DNA of 64,000 bases from assembly GCA_904066235.2 (NCBI GenBank), contig CAJFCV020000003.1:3348001-3412000 (forward strand). The letters run 5' to 3'. Every line of letters begins with the position of its first letter. Within the stretch, counting starts at the first letter, position 1. The position numbers and the translations under genes are program-made. Below the pieces are notes generated by a model. The model did not search any database. It worked only from the letters and a program-made list of their open reading frames with translations, and had not been told where the DNA came from. Source of the stretch: Bursaphelenchus xylophilus (lineage: Eukaryota; Nematoda; Chromadorea; Rhabditida; Aphelenchoididae). Shown here piece by piece: positions 34,013 to 46,556 of this stretch.

Positions 34013-36692
34013 GTAAGTTAGAGAAAGTGAAGTCATCATTTTTCAATTTTAAAAAATTGAAAATTGATGACTAATTTTGGTTTTTTAAGTCCTTGAGAAG
34101 CTACAGAGAAAAATAATAATTTACAAAAAAAAGTTTATCCATGACTGAAAAAAAAATCAAATTTAGATCGTGCGGCTCACAAAGGTACTGTTAAAACATA
34201 AAAATTATCTTGAATATGTGGAATTGGCCGTTTTTTCGGCCAAAAAATCTCAAAACCCCATGCTCCAAATCTGTTTTTTACTTCCTTTTCGCACATTCCC
34301 GAAAAACTTTACCCTTCGAAGCGAAACAACAAAAAAAAACTGCAGATTGGAGTTGATGGATGTTGTTCATCCCCCTCTTCGACATGTCCAAAAAGCACAA
34401 AAAATATTTAACATAAAAAGCGCGGCCCCGGCCCCAAGAATAATGTGCGGGGATATGTCAAGAAAGGGATGAGTTTTGTGTTGCTCCGCCAATCTATTCC
34501 CTTTGTTTAAGGGCATATTTAAAGACTCGTGTTTTTGGAAGGGGTCATGTGTAGTCTTGGGTATTTTTTGGAGGATTGACGAGATTTTTAAAGGGGTTTT
34601 TGGGGATTTATTGGGTTGCTAAGTTGCGATTTGCAAGAAAATACAGTATAAACTTTGCAAAACGCAAATTAAAAACCTTTTTCTGTATGTTTTGTATCCT
34701 CAAATTTGAGATTTTTTTGATTTTTAGAACATTGAAAGTTCTAAAAGTCCTGTTGTTTTTCCCCAATAAATTTATTCACTGCCAAAATTTTTTAACCATA
34801 TGCATTTTTAAAGCGGCTCCTCTTCGAGTAAATGCATTTTTTAGCCGCTCTAGTTTTTGAAAGCCCCAACTTTTTTCTCCCTTTTTCGTCAGCTAAAATC
34901 CCAAGATTGCTGTAAATGACAAACGCCAAACAATTCACTGTGTCCCACGCACTCTAATTACGAAATAACACCATAATAGGCGGTGCCGAACCCGCCAAAC
35001 CCTTTGGATTTTACAACAATTTCATGTTTACTCACAAAGTAGCCGGACAAACGACGGAAATTGACTTATAATGTAATTTATTAGATTTCTTTTGGCCTTT
35101 CAGGGAAGCCTGTTTCTTCACGGCGTGAATATCGAATTTTTCGGTGGATTTGCAAAAAACGGCATAATCTCTTCGAGGAGCGGTTAGGAAGTAGTTCTCC
35201 CTACTTCTTTGTTTGCGGAAAGTTTCCAAAATTCGGCTTTTTCGATATTTGAATCTAATAAAGGCCTGGGTAATGTTTGCTGAACTTTTTTTTGGCCCGT
35301 TTGCATTTCATTTGCCTGGCGGGGAAGATATTGGGCTGCCGCCGGAATTTGACGCTAGAATTGATTAGAGACGTTGGATTGGGAGGTGTAGTCGCAATGC
35401 ATTCGCGGGATGTGTCATTTTAGCGGTTTAAGGAAGCAAAATTTTCAAAACTCATGAAAAATTTTAAAAGTTTTGATCTTTTTTTAAGTTAGAGTTAAGT
35501 TAAAAGTGCTAAAAAATGGATATTGGGTTTCTCTAATGCTTTTAACGAGGTAAATTTTATCGAATTCCACTTGGGAGTTATTGTGTTAGCACTTTTTCTA
35601 CCTCGGGAGTAAATTTTTGCTGGATTTATAGTTTGAAAATTGTGTTTTTATTAATTTTCAACCCGTCATTGACTTTTGCTAAACTTCCTAATTCCTATTG
35701 AAGAGCTCATAGGGGTCGCTAGATGTATTTTTGAGGCTTCTAGACCGCAAAATAAACATTATCCAGCTCCAAAATAGAAAATTCGATCTTTATCCCTCAA
35801 CGAACCCCTTACTTTTTAATTAAAATGCCCTCAGTTCACCAGCACTTTGTTGTTATTTGGACTTTCACACAAAATGGTCGAAATTTCCACAAGTGCTGGG
35901 AGAACGGAGTAAAAAACAGTGTTCTTCAGCCTCTTTCCAAACCCCGAAAAAGCACTTTTCGTTTGGAAGGAACGGAAAGGGAAGGAAAGCGTGGCCCTGT
36001 GGCGTAATGGATAACGCGTCGGACTTCGGATCCGAAGATTGCAGGTTCGAGTCCTGTCAGGGTCGAATAACCTTTTTGGTTATTTTGAATTATAAAATAC
36101 GATTTTTTGCCTTTTGAAGTTTGAACATGAGAAACCAAACATTTTCAATGCTTAACTTTACAATTTTGGGGAAGAAAATTTTCAGTTTTTCGGCTAAAAT
36201 GCGATTTTTGACAAAAAAAATAAAGTTTTTATCCTTGAGATTAGTGACAAATTCTGCACCAGAGATTACCGCTCTCGCCAACGCTCCTAACGGCGTTTTT
36301 CCAAAATTTTCCTTCATTTCACAACCAACGAGGAAGCAAAAAACACCCGACATTCCACAAACCCCTGGCATTTATAGTCATTATGGAGCTATTATGTTGT
36401 CCGTAATCTTTTCGAAAAGGGTTTCCCAAAATCCCCAGTCTTCACACATACATGGGCATTTGAGCAATTCCCTCTTGGTTGGGCGGCCATATGTCCTCGG
36501 TGAATCACGGAGACAGTGTGAAAAAAGCAACCGTGTTTTTTGGGTTGACTGAAATGGGAATTAGGGGTTTTATTAGGGTGTTTAAAAATTCTTGCGCGAG
36601 CTTTTTGGACACTTTTTAGTTTTTGAAAATTACGGCTTAACGCTAAAATTTTGTTTTTCAAAATTTCCACCTTTAAAACGCTTTCCTTCCAG
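34013..36692. other. non-coding stretch with a tRNA gene
   Basis: After the donor at 34,013 no continuation exon is evident. ORFs here are AT-rich and lack splice sites. The tRNA-Arg gene at 35,993-36,065 is the only certain feature. Confidence 0.45.
35993..36065 (+). tRNA. tRNA-Arg (anticodon TCG)
   Basis: Complete cloverleaf. The acceptor stem GGCCCTG pairs with CAGGGTC (one G-T wobble). The D arm is GGCGTAATGGATAACGC, the anticodon stem TCGGA/TCCGA with loop CTTCGGA (anticodon TCG), and the T arm GCAGG-TTCGAGT-CCTGT. No intron. A and B boxes are intact and a short T run follows at about 36,073. Unlike the tRNA-like pieces in the foldback element, all stems pair. Confidence 0.95.
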
Positions 36693-37014
36693 TGCCTTAC
36701 TTATCCATTAAAACGCAATGATCGAGAAGCCCCAATTGTCCCATAGCCACTGAAAATTTCATCCCATTAAAGGCAGCCGCAGGGTAATTAGCGTCCGCCT
36801 CGAAAAGTCAAATGAGCCGCACGATCTGGAAAGCCGTCCCGAATTGAAACTATGGATCTGAGCCGCTTGCAATACTTGTTTCCGGATCAGGACGAGGAGG
36901 AGGGCCGGGAGAATAAAACTCTGAATGCCCTCAAGGAAAGTATTCAAAACTCTTCATTTTTAGTGCGCAAACTCAGCAAGGCCTTCTTCAACAGCCAGAA
37001 CAATGATCGAATAG
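36693..37014 (+). CDS. candidate alternative first exon, start MDLSRLQYLF, phase-1 donor
   Basis: A strong acceptor CTTTCCTTCCAG ends at 36692. A ~160 nt leader with an in-frame stop leads to ATG 36852. The ORF is 54 codons with GC-rich third positions and ends at ATAG|GTTGGT in phase 1. The peptide is acidic first (PDQDEEEGRENK) and then has SFLVRKLSKAFFNSQ. The LSKAF stretch is also in rabphilin exon 1 (62,328), where 15 nt, CTCAGCAAGGCCTTC, are identical. I infer an alternative first exon of the same rabphilin-type gene. It has no independent domain. Confidence 0.65.
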
Positions 37015-40000
37015 GTTGGTTTACATTTTGAAATTTTTCTTGGGTTTGGGATTTTTGAATTTTTTTTATTTTTTAAAAATATTATACCAAGGTCAAGAAG
37101 TGGGAAATTTAAAAATAATATTTTTATGAAAATATTTTTTTATTTTGGGATTTCAAATCTTTTTTATATTTTTTTACAGAAATGTAGATATAGGTTGAAA
37201 AAAATAATTTTATTCAAAAAAAACAATTTTATTAAAAATTTTTTTTTTATATTTTGTTTTTTTTTTTGGCTTATTTTCTTACTTGCAAAACAAAAAAAAT
37301 TAAGAAAAAACTCAATTTCCTGGCTAACAAATTCAATTTTAAAAAATTTCGTTCCGGATTTTGACTCATATTTTTCTTGTCTTTCTTCAAAAAAAAAAAA
37401 AAATAAAAATATTTTTCTTTTTTTTTCTAAATTTCTCATTTTTTTCTCGATTCTTATCATCTCAAATCTTGCTACAGTAGTCTTAATTCCGCATACACAT
37501 CAAACATTGACCTTTTTCGACCAAAACAATCTTCTCTCTCTGGCCTAAAATAAAATGACCTTATCCGATCTCTAATGCATAAATCGGAACGGCCCCAACA
37601 AACGTTTGGAAATTCGAACGTTAAACCCGAGCGGATTTCAATTTCCGACATCGTTTTCCTTGTCGTTCCTCCAGTTTGAAACGTGAACCTGAAACGGCGA
37701 ATTTGCCGTTATTCAGAGCATCACGGGATCTCAGTCCGTTTGGAACATCTTGGTCTGCATTTGCTACGTAAAGAAGAGATTATTGAGTATTTGAAAACCA
37801 GTCGACTAATTGAAAAGCTTGTAAAATACGTTCCGAAAAGGCTATTGAAGTAATTGGAAGAGGTAAGTGGATTATGGGATTTTTTGGGAAAAATCAGGAT
37901 TTACTTTGGTTCAAGGGAACTTCAAACTTGAACGCTCACATTTTCTTTAAATTTTATACAAGCCAAGACCCTTGGTCGCACATCAATTCCTCAACATTTT
38001 AGCTCGCGCTTTGCAGCGGCAACCCAACATTCGCAGTGTTTTGTCGTCTTTGCCGAAAAAGACTGCGCGGAATACGGAGGGCGCGCAGAGAAAACTCCAG
38101 TTGGCTATATGGAGTTTTTTCTCCGCCAATTTTGACCTAAAAAAATTGATTTCTTATGGAAACATTGCCCTTTCCGATAGAAATAATTCTGTAGTTTTTG
38201 ATGAATTAACGGGCCAAGGCTGTTTCAAACATTGACCGACTTTTGCGCTGAAAATTTCGATTTTTTTCTGCAATCCGCGAGCTAGACTCCTTGCATATAT
38301 TATTTTGAAAAGACGGTCTAGAACTCCGTAAAGTTTTGTCAAAATCTGAGCCTAGCCATTTGAGTAATTCCCTGGTAAATTTCATTTATGAAAATCCACA
38401 AGAAGAAAGTTTCGATTCTCCAATTTCCTAGTAAAACCGCAAAACTGCACACATGCTTTGCATATGTCTTAGAAAATTCTGGTCTCAATTTAAGCCAATT
38501 TATATGGAGATCATTACTTCGCACTTTGAGAACTCTCTTTTACAACATTTTATTTTAAAACTCCTCTCTTCTCATAGTCAATCCAAATCTTCCTGAATAA
38601 CCTGTCCCAAGGCGCTATATTTGCTATACAAAGCTTTACTATTATATATTCTTTACTTTCACCTTCAATTTTTACATATTTGTACTCTTATCCCCAAATT
38701 TAAATACCTTTCGATTGTTTCCAATTTGCCTCAAATTAATTCTGACATTCCGGAAGAGCGGAACGTTTACCCGCTCTGTCTCCTTGAATGAATAATTCTT
38801 GTTCATTTGGAATGCAAACACTTGCCGTTGGGACAGAAATTAAGGCCAAGAATAATTGAGAATTGGGAAGGGGGTGCATGTTACATTAATTTTAATTTTT
38901 GGTGCCGGATACGTCCGCCGTTTCCTTGTTTGCGGGGTTTTTAATTACTGTCGAGGGTATTTGTTGCACGGTCTGCTGGGTAAACTTTGTCATAGTGAGC
39001 AGAGATGATGTTTTATTTTGAGTTTTTCGGAGGCACTGACGATGACTTTACAAAACTTGACATAAATTATTTTTTTCAAGACTTATGTATGGCTTATTTT
39101 GCTCGCACTTTCCAGAAACAGCCAGGATTTTACGTACAAAAGTTGGCTGACAAAGAAATTTTTTTATATACTTTTTTTGCTTATATCCTTGTGCTCTTTG
39201 AAGCACCAGATCCAAGAGGTTTAAGTCGTGCTTAAAATTCGAAGTCGTGCGTTTTTAGAAAATGCAAAAGAATTTTTTTTGGTCTCGGCGGAGAGACCTC
39301 TTTTCGGCGGAGACATTTGATGCCTTTTTTGAAAATTACATCTCGTTACAAAGCCACCCCTTCTCTATTACGGATGAAATTAGGTTTGCCACATCTGGCA
39401 GAACGTTGTCTGTTTGTCTCGGTAGCTTTTATAAGCAAAAATTTATATAATATGTCTAGAAGCACCCTGTATTTCTACCGGTGAGGCCAAGGTTTTTACA
39501 AATAGGCAGCTTTTTTCGCGCGAAATTTTGCACAGATTTGATAAAAAAAAATTTCGTTGCCATGCTCCTTATTAAACGCATTTTCTCACCGACAAAAGCC
39601 GCTGAATTTTTCGGTGACCTCCTGCAAAACTTGAGCTAGAATTTCAAGAAATAAAATATTCCAATTTTTTGCAAATTGTTATTTAGCAAGACGTCTCAAA
39701 AACCTCCCTAAATCTTAGCGAAACCCACGTAATCTTCCCTTATTTCTACACCTGATATGGCTCAGACGTCCAAGTCACCAACTATAGTATGTGCGTTGAC
39801 AAAATTCTCGAGACTTCCTGAGTCCTTACAGGTCTTCAAATCAGAAAACAAAAACAGCTAACACGTTGTTTTTAACTCTTATATTTACCACGAAAAGGTC
39901 TCAAAAACACTGTCTGGATCCCGCAAGTCTCTTTAGTGATCATAGATGTCGTAGTCGCAATGTCTTCTACGGAAGAATAGCTTCCTAAAAATGTTTTTTC

Positions 40001-43000
40001 CGAAGGTGTTTCCGACGAACGGAAGCTTCCTTTGCCCGTGGATTCGAAAAAAAATAATAATTTTCCGGCCAAAAAGTGAATTGTTTTTTTTTTCTCTTTA
40101 GGTCCTGGCAAAATGCTTTCAATGCCATTAATTTTCATGGCTGTTTACGGGGAAAACGTTGAAATTCTCGAAACAGGGGCATAAACATTTTTACGGGTCG
40201 TTGGAGGTTTTGAAAGCTTGGGGAAGCAAGTTTTTCAAGTTATTAGTAGTACTGTTTTGGGTTGTGAATAGTTATTTTTTGAAGTTTTTAAACTTTTTTT
40301 TGTATTCCTGAGATTCTTGTTTTTATAATTTTTGGTTTTAAATTGTACTTTAAGTTGCCTGAAAAGACGTTAAATGACTTTTATGATGAACTATACATGT
40401 TATGTTATCTTTCAGTCATCTTCTGGCTAAATCTGACATTGAATCCTATAGTAAAAGTCCATTTAATATAATAATGAGTTAACCGCACAGTGCATGGCAA
40501 AAAATTAAAATTGGCCATTTTTGGGATTTTTGTGACAGTATTCTTGCAATTTATGGTCGTATTTTACTTCGATAACCTTCTGTTACATCACAAATGACTT
40601 TGTGTTTAATTTTTTCAATTTTTTTAATTTTGAGATTTTTTTAATTTTGAGATTTTTTGAATTTTAGCTCAAAAATACAGTTATGACCCATTCAGGCATG
40701 TCTAACTCTATGTCTAGCCAAAAAAACCATTGAAGATGTTAGAACTTCCTAAATTGGCCGCCTCCCTCGCTTTGTTTCTGCGGGGAACGCCAATATTCCC
40801 CTATGCATTTTATTATCCGGCAAGTAACGGAGAATCCGGAAATTCGATTTGCACTCGATTCTTTGTCCTCTGTAGAAAATAGCAGCCGAAATCATTTTTA
40901 CTTTCTTCGAGGTATTACTACGGGAATGCAAAGACTTTTTAGGACTTTCTTTTCGATTTTGGGATTTTTTACATTAATTTAGAGCTTATTATAGGCAATA
41001 AGCAGTTTAAAAAAAATCTGGAAGGCGCTGATAAATTTCGAATAGGGTTTTTTACCTTTTTAGCCTTCCTTTATGTCATAAATAATTCCAAAAAAGTTAA
41101 AAAAATATTTATAGAATAATGAATTTTTAATCCACGCTTAAAAAAATTTCGCCAAATTTGGTATTCTTTTTATTATTTCCCAGCGCTTTTCGAATTAATT
41201 TTTCACTGTAATGTCCTTTTAATTACTATTTATTCCTTAGGCCTACACTTTTTTTAAGTCGCAGTCAGTTTCCGAGCGCTCATTAACATAATTGCTTGCG
41301 TAATTTAAAGTGCGGTGTGGCATGTTTTATTTACATGTTGCAGTAATTATAGGGATTTAAAATTTGAGTTTTTTTCTGCGCAAGGTCTTGAGGGGATTGG
41401 GGTTGTCATCTTTACAATTTGTGGGTCTGACTTTCTGGATTTACAGTATAGCTTCCGGACAACAAAACCCCTGCATGTAATGAAGATTGCAGAGTTTGAA
41501 CCTCGTTTTTAAGGCTTCCAAGACGTAATCTCGCAGAATTTTTGCAGTCCGTCGTCGTAAAATGGGATTGGCTGCAGTTCGAAGTAATTTATAATACAAT
41601 CGTAAAGTGGATCCTCCGCTGTTTTAAAACTAATCTTACCTCGTCTTATGGGCCTGATCCCAAAAAATCTGTGGTATTTCGTCTTCCATGCCGAAAAGAC
41701 AATATTCAAATGTAGTTTTTGTGGTCCTTTACCTCTGACCTTGTTGATAACTCTACGATTTTGCCAGGTCATAAGCTGCCAAGTCATCCAGAAAATGTCT
41801 ACATCAAGAAAGGGGTTTTGATTGTGAAGAAAGTCGTGGGCTGTTTTGTTTGCAAGGATTTGCGATTTTTTAGTCATCATTGCTGCTTGTTTTCTCTTTT
41901 GATTACTTCCGATCATACTCAAGAAATCAGCCTGTAGGCATCTTCATTTTTTCCTTGACTTTTTTTATTGCAACTAGAATTTCTAGCGACTTCTTTTTTC
42001 AATTTTTAGTTCAAAATTTGCAAAAACGTGCCAATTTTTTTACAATTTTCCAAAAATTACAATAAACCCTTGACACCATTGAAATCTGTGGTCTTTCGTG
42101 TGGTCGCTAAACCTTCTCTCCACCAAAATTACGTGCCCTTTTGTCCGTTTCGGACCCGTTTTGTCCTCCCTTCCAGCACGACCTAAATGCCGTACCCAGA
42201 AGCAATTAAATTACTGCCATTAAGCAAACATAATCCAATAATCCTTGGTGGGGCTCGTTCCAGAATTTGTCATTTCCTCAATACAAAGTAATTTTTGGAA
42301 AATGAAATTATTTATTTATGGCCAATTGGGATGGCCAAAACTGTGAAAAACCGCTAAAATTAGAGCTATGTTTTTCTCCTAAAAGCTCTGTCTATTTATG
42401 GAAGTTTCGATTTACTTCGCAGTTTTTTTTTAAAGTTCAGTGCCGTAGGGGTTTATTTACCGAACCCGAGACAATGACCTTCCCTTGAGAGCGCAAAAAC
42501 ACACAGTATTGTTTGCGTCTGATACGTTAGCACGAGCGATAATGAATCATTCAGTCTGATACGTTAGAATAACAGAGCCGTTAGCATGGTTAAAAGACGT
42601 TTTTTTGGGGCTCTCCGGAGGTGTTTTTCAAGAGAGCTTTCCAAAGTTTTGCGGTTTGGTTTTGATGAGACTCGGGCAAAATATGAGCAGAGATTCTTCC
42701 AAAAATCTCTGGCATTTCTAGCCAGCGTTTTGCAGAACTTTCATGTCGCGTTTTGAAGAATTCTTATGTCAAAAAGAGTAATACTAGCTGGGGTTTTTTT
42801 TTGACTTGCTGACGTCAAACTTGGCAGGAAATTACATTGTTATCTCTTAGTTACAAAGATCATTGACTACCCCTTGCAAAACAAGAGCCAAGACTTTGTT
42901 GAAGCAGATAATCTTAAGAATTCTGGCCAAGCCATGAAAACAGCATCACTAGAAGCTCATTTTCATGGTCTATCTCCCTTAAAGTTGAATTTAAAGTCTC

Positions 43001-43538
43001 ATTATCCCATAAACAGTCCCTTTTCTCCTCCGAAAAATGACGTTAATTGAAACTGACGCCAAGTTCAGAGTAATTAACCGTCTCCGGCCATAAACAAATT
43101 TAAATTTTCGAAATGACCCCACCAATTCGATTATCCCCGGGTCCACTCCCCGTTCCCTTCAAATGTTGCTGGAGGCCCTGACGGCGCAGAACAGACGGCC
43201 TTTTTTGCAAGGTAAAAAAGGGCCGCTAATGGGCGGATGACGGAATTGAGCTGACTTGCAAACATAAAACCCCCCAATTTCGGTCGATTTTATTTGGGCC
43301 GAAAAATAAAGAACGGAAATTGAACGCCGCAGAAGGCCCCGCGGATAAATGGGTTTCGGTTCCTTGGCCGACTGTTTTGGAGGTCGGGTAAGGAGGTGTT
43401 TATTAGTTTTGTGGGCTGAACAACAGTAAGGTTGGATTGCTGTTAAAAACAATCATTTTAAAATACGATATCTATCTCTTTTTTCGCCATAGATTTCCTT
43501 GTCTTGTACCCCTTTTATTAGGCTTTAAAATCAATGTA
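37015..43538. other. long non-coding stretch, decayed repeats
   Basis: No certain gene. The 140-codon ORF at 37,126-37,548 is a Phe/Lys/Ile run in AT-rich DNA. Decayed members of the ACTAACAGGGG family are seen around 37,970-38,300, 39,010-39,690 and 42,640-42,960, recognisable by CGCTTTGCAG- and CTTGGCA-like blocks. A possible short exon lies near 42,178 (acceptor CTCCCTTCCAG). A very short possible first exon is at 43,163. Confidence 0.4.
43163..43211 (+). CDS. possible short first exon, start MLLEALTAQ, phase-1 donor
   Basis: In a locally GC-rich patch, ATG 43163 opens 16 codons plus one base (MLLEALTAQNRRPFLQ) up to a CAAG|GTAAAA donor, phase 1. The upstream sequence is pyrimidine-rich (CCGTTCCCTTC), but no AG acceptor sits next to the ATG. 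It could be another alternative rabphilin start, but a chance ORF of this size is easy to find. Confidence 0.25.
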
Positions 43539-46091
43539 TTATAAAAGAGAGTTTTTTACAAACTGAAGCTTCCCTACAAGGGGCCCGGACATTGTTGCAA
43601 CGACCATCACCAAATTTCTTGAAACTTGGCCAGTAGAAGGGCCTGAGCATGCTGATGAAAAGCGAAGAAGGGTTTCGCGAAATTTCAACCAGTCCGGGAT
43701 TACTGTAACAATTTGGGTTTTGTAAAGCAGCCGTTGTCACGGACCGGGCGATCGCCCTACGGGGCTGAAACTTCTTGTCTGTATGTTTTCGAACATGGCC
43801 AACATTTTTCTAATTGAAACTTTTTTTGTATCTTTTCGTCTTTTGGTAGTACCGTAATCGTCATGATACCATATCGATTACTGTCAAAAATTGGAACAAG
43901 TGTAACAAGTTTTCAAACCGGATTATAAAAGTTGGACACCCTTCCCGTAAAATAAGACAAAAAAATCAAAAATAAAAATATAAGTTTTTGAGATATAAGC
44001 GTTCAAAGTTGCCATGTTCGGTTACTGTAGGACCAAAAAGGAGATGATCAATTTTCAAACGGTACGATTGATTGCCACGCCTCACCCATTAATAGATCAG
44101 CCTTAGAAAAATATTTTCAGGTCAAAAAATAAATATTTCAGGCTTTTTTTCAGGCTTTATACGATGGTTACTGTAGTTTCTAACTTTTGTTAATTTCGCT
44201 AACAAATTTATTGGAATGACGAATTTAGACAAGCTATCCGGGTCAGAAACGCGCATACATCATGGAAGGCAAAAATCAGAATCGTAATACTACCCATTCC
44301 TGAAATAGTGGGAGATTACGGTAGCCGTACCCATTTTTTTCGCTGTTTGGCCGCGGCATTCTTTAGAGCTGCGAGTGTAACAACTTTTGAGCCCTGAAAT
44401 TCATTCAGGATGGATAGAAGAGCATTTCAGCAAAAAATCGCGAAAATAAAAGTATAAGTTTTTGAGAAAATCCAGGATTACGGTCATTTTAGGGGTTTTT
44501 TGGGCCGTTTGGCCGCGGCATTCTCTGGAGCTGCGCGTGTAACAACTTTTGAAGCGTGAAATACATCCCCGATGCTCTAGAAAGTACCTATGTAAAAAAG
44601 CCCGAGAATAAAAATATAAGTTTTTGAGAAAATCCCGGATTACGGTAGTTTAGGAGAGGAAATCCCCTGAAATGACCGTAATCCCGGATTTTCTCGAAAA
44701 CTTATATTTTTATTTTCGCGATTTTTTGCTGAAATACTCTTCTATCCATCCTGAATGAATTTCAGGCCTCAAAAGTTGTTACACTCGCAGCTCCAAAGAA
44801 TGCCGCGGCCAAACGGCCCAAAAACCCCTAAAATGACCGTAATCCTGGATTTTCTCAAAAACTTATACTTTTATTTTCGCGATTTTTTGCTGAAATACTC
44901 TTCTATCCATCCGGAATGAATTTCAGGGCTCAAAAGTTGTTACACTCGCAGCTCCAAAGAATGCCGCGGCCAAACGGCCCAAAAACCCCTAAAATGACCG
45001 TAATCCTGGATTTTCTCAAAAACTTATACTTTTATTTTCGCGATTTTTTGCTGAAATACTCTTCTATCCATCCGGAATGAATTTCAGGGCTCAAAAGTTG
45101 TTACACTCGCAGCTCCAAAGAATGCCGCGGCCAAACGGCCCAAAAACCCCTAAAATGACCGTAATCCTGGATTTTCTCAAAAACTTATACTTTTATTTTC
45201 GCGATTTTTTGCTGAAATACTCTTCTATCCATCCGGAATGAATTTCAGGGCTCAAAAGTTGTTACACTCGCAGCTCCAAAGAATGCCGCGGCCAAACAGC
45301 GAAAAAAGTGGGTACGGCTACCGTAATCTCCCACTATTTCAGGAATGGGTAGTATTACGATTCTGATTTTTGCCTTCCATGATGTATGCGCGTTTCTGAC
45401 CTGGATAGCTTGTCTAAATTCGTCATTCCAATAAATTTGTTAGCGAAATTAACAAAAGTTAGAAACTACAGTAACCATCGTATAAAGCCTCAAATAAAGC
45501 CTCAAATATTTATTTTTTGACCTGAAAATATTTTTCTCATGCTGATCTATTAATATGTGAACCGTAGAGATTAATGGAAAAGTTTAAAAATTGATCGTCT
45601 CTATTTTGGTCCTACAGTAACCGAACATAGCAACTTTGAACGCTTATATCTCAAAAACTTATATTTTTATTTTTGATTTTTTTGTTTTATTTTACGGGAA
45701 GGGTGTCCAACTTTTATAATCCGGTTTGAAAACTTGTTACACTTGTTCCAATTTTTGACAGTAATCGATATGGTATCATGACGATTACGGTACTACCAAA
45801 AGACGAAAAGATACAAAAAAAGTTTCAATTAGAAAAATGTTGGCCATGTTCGAAAACATACAGACAAGAAGTTTAGGACCCGTAGGGCGATCACCTGGTC
45901 CACGACAACGGCCGCTTTATAAAACACAAAATGTTACAGTAATCCCGAAATAATGCAAATTTTGGGAAAACGTTTGACGCTTTTGATGTATGCCTTGTGG
46001 GTGTTCTATGAGCCAAATTTGAAGAAATTCGGTGATGGTCACCGCAACAATGTCCGGGCCATGCTTCACTTTGTAAAAAAGTCCGTTATAA
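43539..46091. mobile_element. ~2.5 kb foldback element, GGCCCGGACATTGTTG family
   Basis: The outer ends read TTATAAAAGAG (left) and, inverted, TTATAACGGAC (right). Each is followed by a TTTTTTACAAA block and the core GGCCCGGACATTGTTG (43,582; inverted end 46,060). The left arm (to about 44,645) and right arm (from about 44,670) fold around a ~25 bp centre. The inner arms carry a ~161 bp tandem unit that includes TAATCCTGGATTTTCTC: about two units at the left and four at the right. The outer ~100 bp of both arms keep one open frame (see findings). It shares termini and design with the element at 3,657-6,707. Confidence 0.85.
44670..45300 (+). repeat. tandem array, 161 bp unit, right arm
   Basis: Four units, seen as AAATGACCGTAATCC at about 44,672, 44,831, 44,992 and 45,153. 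Spacing is 161 bp for the last three, and these are nearly identical. The left arm has only about two more diverged units. Confidence 0.9.
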
Positions 46092-46407
46092 AAGATGAAG
46101 TTTGACTTTGTTAGAAAGCTCCGAAAATAACCATTATTTTCTCTGTTTTCAACGAATAAGTAATTAAAGGTCCAGCAAAATCTAAATAAAATTAAACAAC
46201 GAATTTGATTACTCCCTATCATGGTAATCGGGTTAAACCTTTTCGGAACGGGTCTCCGGGCGACTAGAAGACAGTGGAAAGCGCCGGACGGCTTTTCATT
46301 TTTGAAATGAACATGGTATTTTTTATATATGTAATGCGCTTTTGTGGAAATACCAGGCACAGCGACGTTTTAAAATTACTGATATTGAGTGTAAGCTTAA
46401 ATTTTTT

Positions 46408-46556
46408 TTGGTCTGTCGGGAAAATAATGATCGCAATTCCGCAGCGCCGATCGCAAAGTGATAAGCAATTTGATTTGGCCGCAACATAATTCACTTTATG
46501 GGCGGCAATGCGATTTTTGATACGTCAGAGTGCTCATTATTTTACCGACAGACTGA
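46408..46556. mobile_element. mariner-like MITE, CAGTCTGTCGGG family, copy 4
   Basis: About 149 bp, with GTCTGTCGGGAAAATAATG at the left and CATTATTTTACCGACAGAC at the right. TA follows at 46,557; the left TA is not preserved. The interior (GCAGCGCCGATCGCAAAGTG) aligns with copies 1 and 2. Confidence 0.82.

Noticed and set aside
37126..37548. 140-codon plus-strand ORF and a 98-codon minus-strand ORF
   Set aside because: Made of Phe, Lys, Ile and Asn runs produced by poly-T and poly-A; no splice sites or domain.
41509..41922. 137-codon minus-strand ORF
   Set aside because: Not low-complexity, but no recognisable domain, no codon bias and no neighbouring exons; a chance ORF is more likely.
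45917..46360. 147-codon minus-strand ORF as a host gene
   Set aside because: It overlaps the end of the foldback element; its inner part is the arm-encoded segment described in the findings.
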